The notes below the pieces were generated by a model that was not told where the DNA came from, did no database searches, and saw nothing but the letters and a program-made list of their open reading frames with translations. Positions 7,762 through 10,640 of a DNA stretch of 10,640 bases are shown in pieces. Origin of the DNA: JANNFX01 sp031380225 (GTDB taxonomy: Bacteria; Pseudomonadota; Alphaproteobacteria; Rhizobiales; Hyphomicrobiaceae); assembly GCA_031380225.1 (NCBI GenBank), contig JANNFX010000219.1:1-10640 (forward strand), given 5' to 3'. Each line of letters starts with the position of its first letter. Within the stretch, counting starts at the first letter, position 1. A program made the translations under genes and the position numbers.

Positions 7762-8303
7762 TGGTTATTCAGACTGCGGCTCCAGCTTCAGGTAGCCTGG
7801 CGGAGATTGCTCTAGCCATCAGTATTTTGTCGTTACTAGTTGCGGGAGCTTCATTCGGCTGGAACATTTACAAAGAGATCGGATTGCGCGCCCGAGTGGG
7901 CGTTGACTTGAGTATCGTGACCTTGATTAGCGGGTACGAAGACATCAATCCGGTTTTTGTCATGGTTCACTGCGTCAACAGGGGACCGGGCAAAGTCAAG
8001 TTGGACAACTTACACTTCAAGTTTATCAAGCTGCTGGATCAAGGCAAAACGAAAGTTGGTTACGCTATTACAGCGTATGATCGAGAACATCCAAATAGCT
8101 CGTCTTTGCCAGTGGCAATCGACGTAGGTGAAACGGCAAGATTTTTAGTTCCATTCACAGCGGACTGCTTTTTGAAACTCGATGTTACCGATTTTGCGGT
8201 TAGCGACTCGTTTGGACGTGATCACTGGATCAAAAAGAGACAATTGCAAAAAGCCAGATCAGAGTATGTCGACACCTTTGTGCATGGAGCTGGAACAGAA
8301 TAA
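7761..8303 (+). CDS. Small single-span membrane protein of unknown function
   Basis: The product is about 180 residues. A hydrophobic segment at roughly 13-32 (IALAISILSLLVAGASFGW) predicts one N-terminal membrane span. A soluble domain of about 140 residues follows, with alternating beta-type hydrophobicity, including VHCVNRGPGKVKLDNLHF and a late basic helix (KKRQLQKAR). No catalytic motif is recognised. I chose GTG at 7761, sharing the last base of the preceding TAG (TAGTG), with a G-rich ribosome-site-like stretch just upstream; GTG at 7746 is possible, and the frame stays open back to an ATG at 7611. The coupling suggests co-translation with the HAD gene. By eye the gene is clearly more AT-rich than its neighbour, suggesting a different origin. 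The NRGPG-containing fold resembles small membrane-anchored proteins often seen in accessory regions; that is a weak recollection. Confidence 0.75.
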   Translation: MVIQTAAPASGSLAEIALAISILSLLVAGASFGWNIYKEIGLRARVGVDLSIVTLISGYEDINPVFVMVHCVNRGPGKVKLDNLHFKFIKLLDQGKTKVGYAITAYDREHPNSSSLPVAIDVGETARFLVPFTADCFLKLDVTDFAVSDSFGRDHWIKKRQLQKARSEYVDTFVHGAGTE

Positions 8304-8336
8304 ACTCAGGCAGTCTTTCAGTGAGATACGTCAGAT

Positions 8337-8365
8337 GTTGGGCTTCGCGACGGGCTCAGCCCAAC
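8337..8365. repeat. Short palindrome of the TTGGG...CCCAACCTACG type
   Basis: GTTGGGCT (8337-8344) pairs with AGCCCAAC (8358-8365) around 13 bases, followed by CTACG. It shares its GTTGGG/CCCAAC core and adjoining CTACG (inverse CGTAG) with the larger element at 8760-8960, so the two appear to be related dispersed repeats. It begins 34 bases after the stop of the upstream gene, so it may also act as a transcript-end hairpin. Confidence 0.6.
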
Positions 8366-8405
8366 CTACGTTTGATCGTCATACTCCGCGCTTACTCCTC
8401 CCCAC

Positions 8406-8551
8406 AATTGTCATCCTCGGGCTTGTCCCGAGGACCCATTGTGCAGCGAAATCCGGCGCTGATTTCTTTGCGCGTCGCGGATGCAGCACAGTCATCGTTA
8501 CCTGAGCGCTTTAAAAAATGGGTCCTCGGGACAAGCCCGAGGATGACAATT
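8406..8551. repeat. REPIN/MITE-like element with perfect 35-base terminal inverted repeats
   Basis: The segment 8406-8440 is the exact reverse complement of 8517-8551 over all 35 bases. Each arm is itself a hairpin: CCTCGGG, a CTTGT loop, CCCGAGG. The 76-base centre has a further small stem (GAAATC 8448-8453 with GATTTC 8461-8466) and TGTGC/GCACA (8440-8444, 8486-8490). Two REP hairpins in inverse orientation define a REPIN, and the arm sequence matches a repeat I recall as common in Hyphomicrobiales. No transposase is encoded within it and no target duplication is visible at its ends, so any movement would need help in trans. Confidence 0.85.
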
Positions 8552-8712
8552 CTGGGTCGGCGAGTGCACGGGGATCGTCGCCGATTGTTTTTGCTGTTGC
8601 AGTCGATGACGTGTCCCCCTGACAAATTTCAAGGCCTGATTCCGCTTTCTCAAGTCTCGTCATTCCGGCGAAGGCCGTGACCCGCGAAACGCGCGATGGA
8701 GTGTCGGCGTGT

Positions 8713-8733
8713 GCAGTGGGCAGTAGGCAGTAG
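8713..8733 (+). repeat. Heptanucleotide tandem repeat (GCAGTRG x3)
   Basis: GCAGTGG, GCAGTAG and GCAGTAG stand head to tail, with one mismatch in the first unit. A short 7-base tandem array of this kind can vary in copy number by slippage. It lies 26 bases left of the nested palindrome at 8760. Confidence 0.7.
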
Positions 8734-8759
8734 GATTCAGCGCTTAAAAAAACTCAGTA

Positions 8760-8960
8760 CCGTAGGTTGGGTTAGCGGCGGCAAGGATCGAAATTGAAGG
8801 CCTCGTTCTTCATTCCGCCGCGTAACCCAACACCTTTAGCGAAGCAGATGCGGAGCGCAGCGTTGAATGCGCATGTCTCTGCAAAATGTTGGGTTACTTG
8901 GCGGAATGGAAATGGAATTCGATGTCTCGATGTCCCGGCCGCCGCTAACTCAACCTACGG
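8760..8960. repeat. Nested 201-base palindromic element
   Basis: The outer arms 8760-8782 and 8938-8960 pair at 22 of 23 positions (the exception is a G/T-type wobble). The inner arms 8811-8832 and 8887-8908 pair at 20 of 22. Between the arms are 28- and 29-base internal-loop strands that share a weak ATCGAA match when one is inverted, and the apex is about 54 bases. The outer arm begins CCGTAGGTTGGGTTAGC and the inner arm ends GTAACCCAACA, so the CCCAAC core occurs four times in alternating orientation. It resembles two dispersed palindromes inserted one in the other, or a composite non-autonomous element. Confidence 0.8.
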
Positions 8961-8991
8961 GAGCGAGGGTATGATAGGGCGGTGATAACCT

Positions 8992-9006
8992 GAAGTCAGA
9001 AGTCAG
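8992..9006 (+). repeat. Short heptanucleotide tandem repeat (GAAGTCA x2)
   Basis: Two exact GAAGTCA units are followed by a degenerate purine-rich tail (GAAGCAGAAAGAAGC). It is the second 7-base array in the region, on the other side of the nested palindrome, about 80-94 bases before the ATG at 9086. Confidence 0.55.
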
Positions 9007-9085
9007 AAGCAGAAAGAAGCGCGGCACTTCCCGCCGCCATATTAGAACGTTATGTCAGACAGAAGTAACTCGGCATGGGGCCACA

Positions 9086-10111
9086 ATGCAGAAGCGATGC
9101 GCGATTACATATCTCAGCCCGCGGCCGCTTCTGGCCGCTGCATTAGGACTTGTGGGCATTGCGATTATGGCGCGGGTGCTTGCGACTTGGCCAGTTGAAG
9201 CCGCGGAGCCAGCTTCATCCGGTCCGGCCAACGCAACCGAAGCCTTTGTTACCAGCCAGAACAGTGACAGCCTATCAATCGTCGATCTGGCATCGATGAC
9301 AAGCGTGGCCGAAATCAAGATCGGCGGCAAGCCGGCCGGTGTCGCAATGGCGGCCGATGGGCGTCACGCCTACTTGGCGGCGCCGGACGGTAAAGAGGTG
9401 ATCGTTGTCGACGTGGCGTCGCGATCGATCGAGAAGCGGATCAAAGTTGGCGAAGGCCCGCTCGGCATTGCCGCCCATCCGTCGAACGGTTTGGTCTACG
9501 TCGCCGATTGGTACGCGACGCGGTTGTTCGTGCTTGATCCCGTGGCTGGTCGCGTGACTGGCGAGATTGCGGTCGGCAGCAGCCCGTCCGGCGTTGCTAT
9601 CAGTGCGGACGGGGCTACCATCCTGACAGCAGACAGGGATAGCGACCAAGTCTCTATCATCGACGCCGCGACGCAGTCCCGGATGGCGGTGATCCCCGTC
9701 GGCACGCGGCCGTTTGGCATCACGATCAGCCCCGACGGTACGCGGGCCTATACCGCCAATGTCGGCAGCGACGACGTCTCGGTGATTGACCTCAAATCGC
9801 GGGCCTTGATCGGGCGGGTGCCAGCCGGCCACCATCCCTATGCCATAGCGTTTGCCAATGGGAGGGGCTTCGTGACCAACCAGTCGGGAGGCACGGTGAC
9901 GGTGTTTGATCCTACAACCTTGGCGGTCGTTAAGACTATCGAAGTTGGCGACACGCCGGAGGGCATCGCCGCCGACCCGTCCGGACGCTTCGTCTATGTG
10001 GCGTGCTGGTTCGCCAATACCCTTGAGCGCATAGATAGTGAGACGCTTGAGGTGACGGCCACGGCGGCAACGGGAGACGGCCCGAGGGCTTTTGGCGCGT
10101 TTTTGAGGTAA
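9086..10111 (+). CDS. Exported seven-bladed YVTN-type beta-propeller protein
   Basis: The product is 341 residues. Residues 1-40 form an export signal: basic start (QKR), hydrophobic core (LLAAALGLVGIAIMA), likely cleavage after VEAA. The rest is seven repeats of about 42 residues (from about 50 to 341), each built around V.VID, then I.VG..P.G.A, then DG..AY.A. Examples are VSVIDLKSRALIG and GITISPDGTRAYTAN. This is the YVTN/NHL-type propeller family (related to cytochrome-d1 and PQQ-associated propellers); seven blades would close one ring. Such proteins act in the periplasm or on the surface as binding or scaffold modules; no catalytic residues or haem motif are seen. A GGGG stretch five bases upstream could serve as the ribosome site. 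The next gene is also exported and lies 152 bases downstream, possibly in the same unit. Some relatives sit near PQQ-dependent alcohol oxidation genes, but none is in this window. Confidence 0.9.
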   Translation: MQKRCAITYLSPRPLLAAALGLVGIAIMARVLATWPVEAAEPASSGPANATEAFVTSQNSDSLSIVDLASMTSVAEIKIGGKPAGVAMAADGRHAYLAAPDGKEVIVVDVASRSIEKRIKVGEGPLGIAAHPSNGLVYVADWYATRLFVLDPVAGRVTGEIAVGSSPSGVAISADGATILTADRDSDQVSIIDAATQSRMAVIPVGTRPFGITISPDGTRAYTANVGSDDVSVIDLKSRALIGRVPAGHHPYAIAFANGRGFVTNQSGGTVTVFDPTTLAVVKTIEVGDTPEGIAADPSGRFVYVACWFANTLERIDSETLEVTATAATGDGPRAFGAFLR

Positions 10112-10213
10112 CGCCGCCGGTCATCGGGCCCGACCTTGCCTCACTTTAACTTGAACGGCGGGCTAGGTGCTGCTTTCTCAATAGACTGATGTTGAAGGGC
10201 AGGCGGTGCCTGA

Positions 10214-10253
10214 CCTGACTCTGAAAAGAATGGCCTAACTTTGAAATGAATGG
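10214..10253 (+). repeat. 20-base tandem duplication upstream of last gene
   Basis: Units 10214-10233 and 10234-10253 are adjacent and match at 17 of 20 positions; both begin with CCT and end with GAATGG. The second unit runs into the GGAG ribosome site of the gene at 10264, so the duplication may affect its leader. The rest of 10112-10263 holds a CGGGCCCG palindrome and no clear terminator. Confidence 0.6.
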
Positions 10254-10263
10254 AGAGACGACG

Positions 10264-10640
10264 ATGTTACGACGGTTTGCGGGAGCTTTTTTGGTGGCGC
10301 TTTTAGCCATTTCACCCTCCGGGGCAGCGCCTGTCGATCAGACGGCGGCGATCCAAATATTTGAAACGCCGCACATGGATATGGTTACGCGCGGCAACCG
10401 GGTGAACTACGCGTTTGAACGCACGGTTTCACTGGCCGCGTATGCGGCACCTGGCTTCAACGACAAGATCTATGTCGATGTCACCAAAGTCGAGCCCGAT
10501 GGCAAACGTAACGTCGCGCTGCAGGTGTTCAGTGGAGAACGCGCCAAGTCATTGTGGGAAGAGACTGGGATGACGGGTAACCCGGTTCTTGGGTGGTATC
10601 TTGACAATTGCGTCAATCAGTTCCGCGCGGTCGCTGGTGG
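10264..10640 (+). CDS. Exported hypothetical protein, N-terminal part (runs off right edge)
   Basis: The frame is open for 125 codons to the edge. Residues 1-22 form a signal peptide: LRRFAG, then FLVALLAIS, then cleavage near SGAA. The mature part is soluble and mixed alpha/beta, with DMVTRGNRVNYAF, KIYVDVTKVEPDGKR and, near the edge, GNPVLGWYLDNCVNQF, which ends in AGG. I do not recognise the family with confidence; the NPVL, then YL..., then GG pattern faintly recalls uncharacterised exported proteins of alphaproteobacteria. ATG 10264 is chosen because GGAGAG lies eight bases upstream and the signal peptide begins there; an in-frame ATG at 10246 would add six residues without a clear ribosome site. 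It probably acts in the periplasm. Confidence 0.85.
   Translation, partial: MLRRFAGAFLVALLAISPSGAAPVDQTAAIQIFETPHMDMVTRGNRVNYAFERTVSLAAYAAPGFNDKIYVDVTKVEPDGKRNVALQVFSGERAKSLWEETGMTGNPVLGWYLDNCVNQFRAVAG

Larger units (their letters stand above)
8304..9085. other. Repeat-rich intergenic region
   Basis: No gene is supported in these 782 bases. Open frames here translate palindromes and lack ribosome sites and coherent composition. The region holds at least three palindromic elements (8337-8365, 8406-8551, 8760-8960), two heptanucleotide tandem repeats (8713-8733, 8992-9006) and a stretch starting GTCATTCCGGCGAAGGCCG near 8660 that resembles another dispersed repeat. It separates the HAD/membrane-protein pair from the exported propeller gene and probably includes the terminator of one and the promoter of the other. 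Confidence 0.8.

Noticed and set aside
8406..8551. CRISPR-like pair of repeats
   Set aside because: There are only two copies, in inverse orientation and unequal to a repeat-spacer lattice; it is a REPIN-type element.
8392..8625. Minus frame of 77 codons and plus frame 8182-8505 sharing the peptide VILGLVPRTH
   Set aside because: Both translate the two arms of the inverted repeat; the shared peptide comes from the palindrome, not from coding constraint.
8794..8985. Plus frame of 63 codons inside the nested palindrome
   Set aside because: It overlaps both palindrome arms, has no ribosome site and no protein-like pattern.
9275..9835. Minus frame of 186 codons opposite the propeller gene
   Set aside because: It is the antisense of seven regular propeller repeats on the plus strand; Arg/Asp/Gly-rich composition marks it as a shadow.

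Overview
This window looks like chromosomal DNA from an alphaproteobacterium, probably of the order Hyphomicrobiales (Rhizobiales). The support is the moderately high GC with G/C-rich third codon positions, an Asn tRNA with an encoded CCA, GTG starts, and short intergenic palindromes with cores such as CCTCGGGcttgtCCCGAGG and GTAGGTTGGGTTAGC, which I recall from genomes of that group. The genus cannot be fixed from the sequence alone.

Layout. The left 44% (1-4658) is one very long minus-strand gene that runs off the left edge: at least 1552 codons for an exported mosaic protein. Its order is signal peptide, beta-propeller-like region, Gly/Pro linker with repeated PPV motifs, two copies of a Cys-containing Ig-like/DUF11-like domain, a beta-rich segment, a Cys-rich helical segment, an acidic/Gly-rich spacer and two more copies of the Ig-like domain. 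It is divergent from an AraC/XylS-type regulator (4906-5835, plus). The 247-base gap between them holds two inverted repeats that could be operator or leader structures. tRNA-Asn(GTT) follows (6059-6133), then a small conserved-looking minus-strand gene of 68 codons (6179-6385).

The second half is plus strand. A HAD-superfamily phosphatase-like protein with a Lys/Ala/Pro-rich N-terminal tail (6757-7761) is preceded by a cluster of TTTGCA-type half-sites. A small single-span membrane protein (7761-8303) starts on the last base of the phosphatase stop codon and is visibly more AT-rich than its neighbour. The next 782 bases carry no convincing gene but are crowded with repeats: a short Y-shaped palindrome, a 146-base element ended by a perfect 35-base inverted repeat (REPIN/MITE-like), a 201-base nested palindrome, and two different 7-base tandem repeats either side of it. 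Next comes an exported seven-bladed YVTN-type beta-propeller (9086-10111), then a 20-base tandem duplication and the start of another exported protein of unknown function (10264 to the right edge).

There is no clear single pathway. The likeliest functional pairs are the AraC regulator with the divergent giant exported protein, the phosphatase with the overlapping membrane protein, and the exported propeller with the exported protein after it. I saw no CRISPR array, transposase, integrase, toxin-antitoxin pair or recognisable defence cassette. The giant mosaic exported protein and the dense palindrome cluster most deserve a second look.
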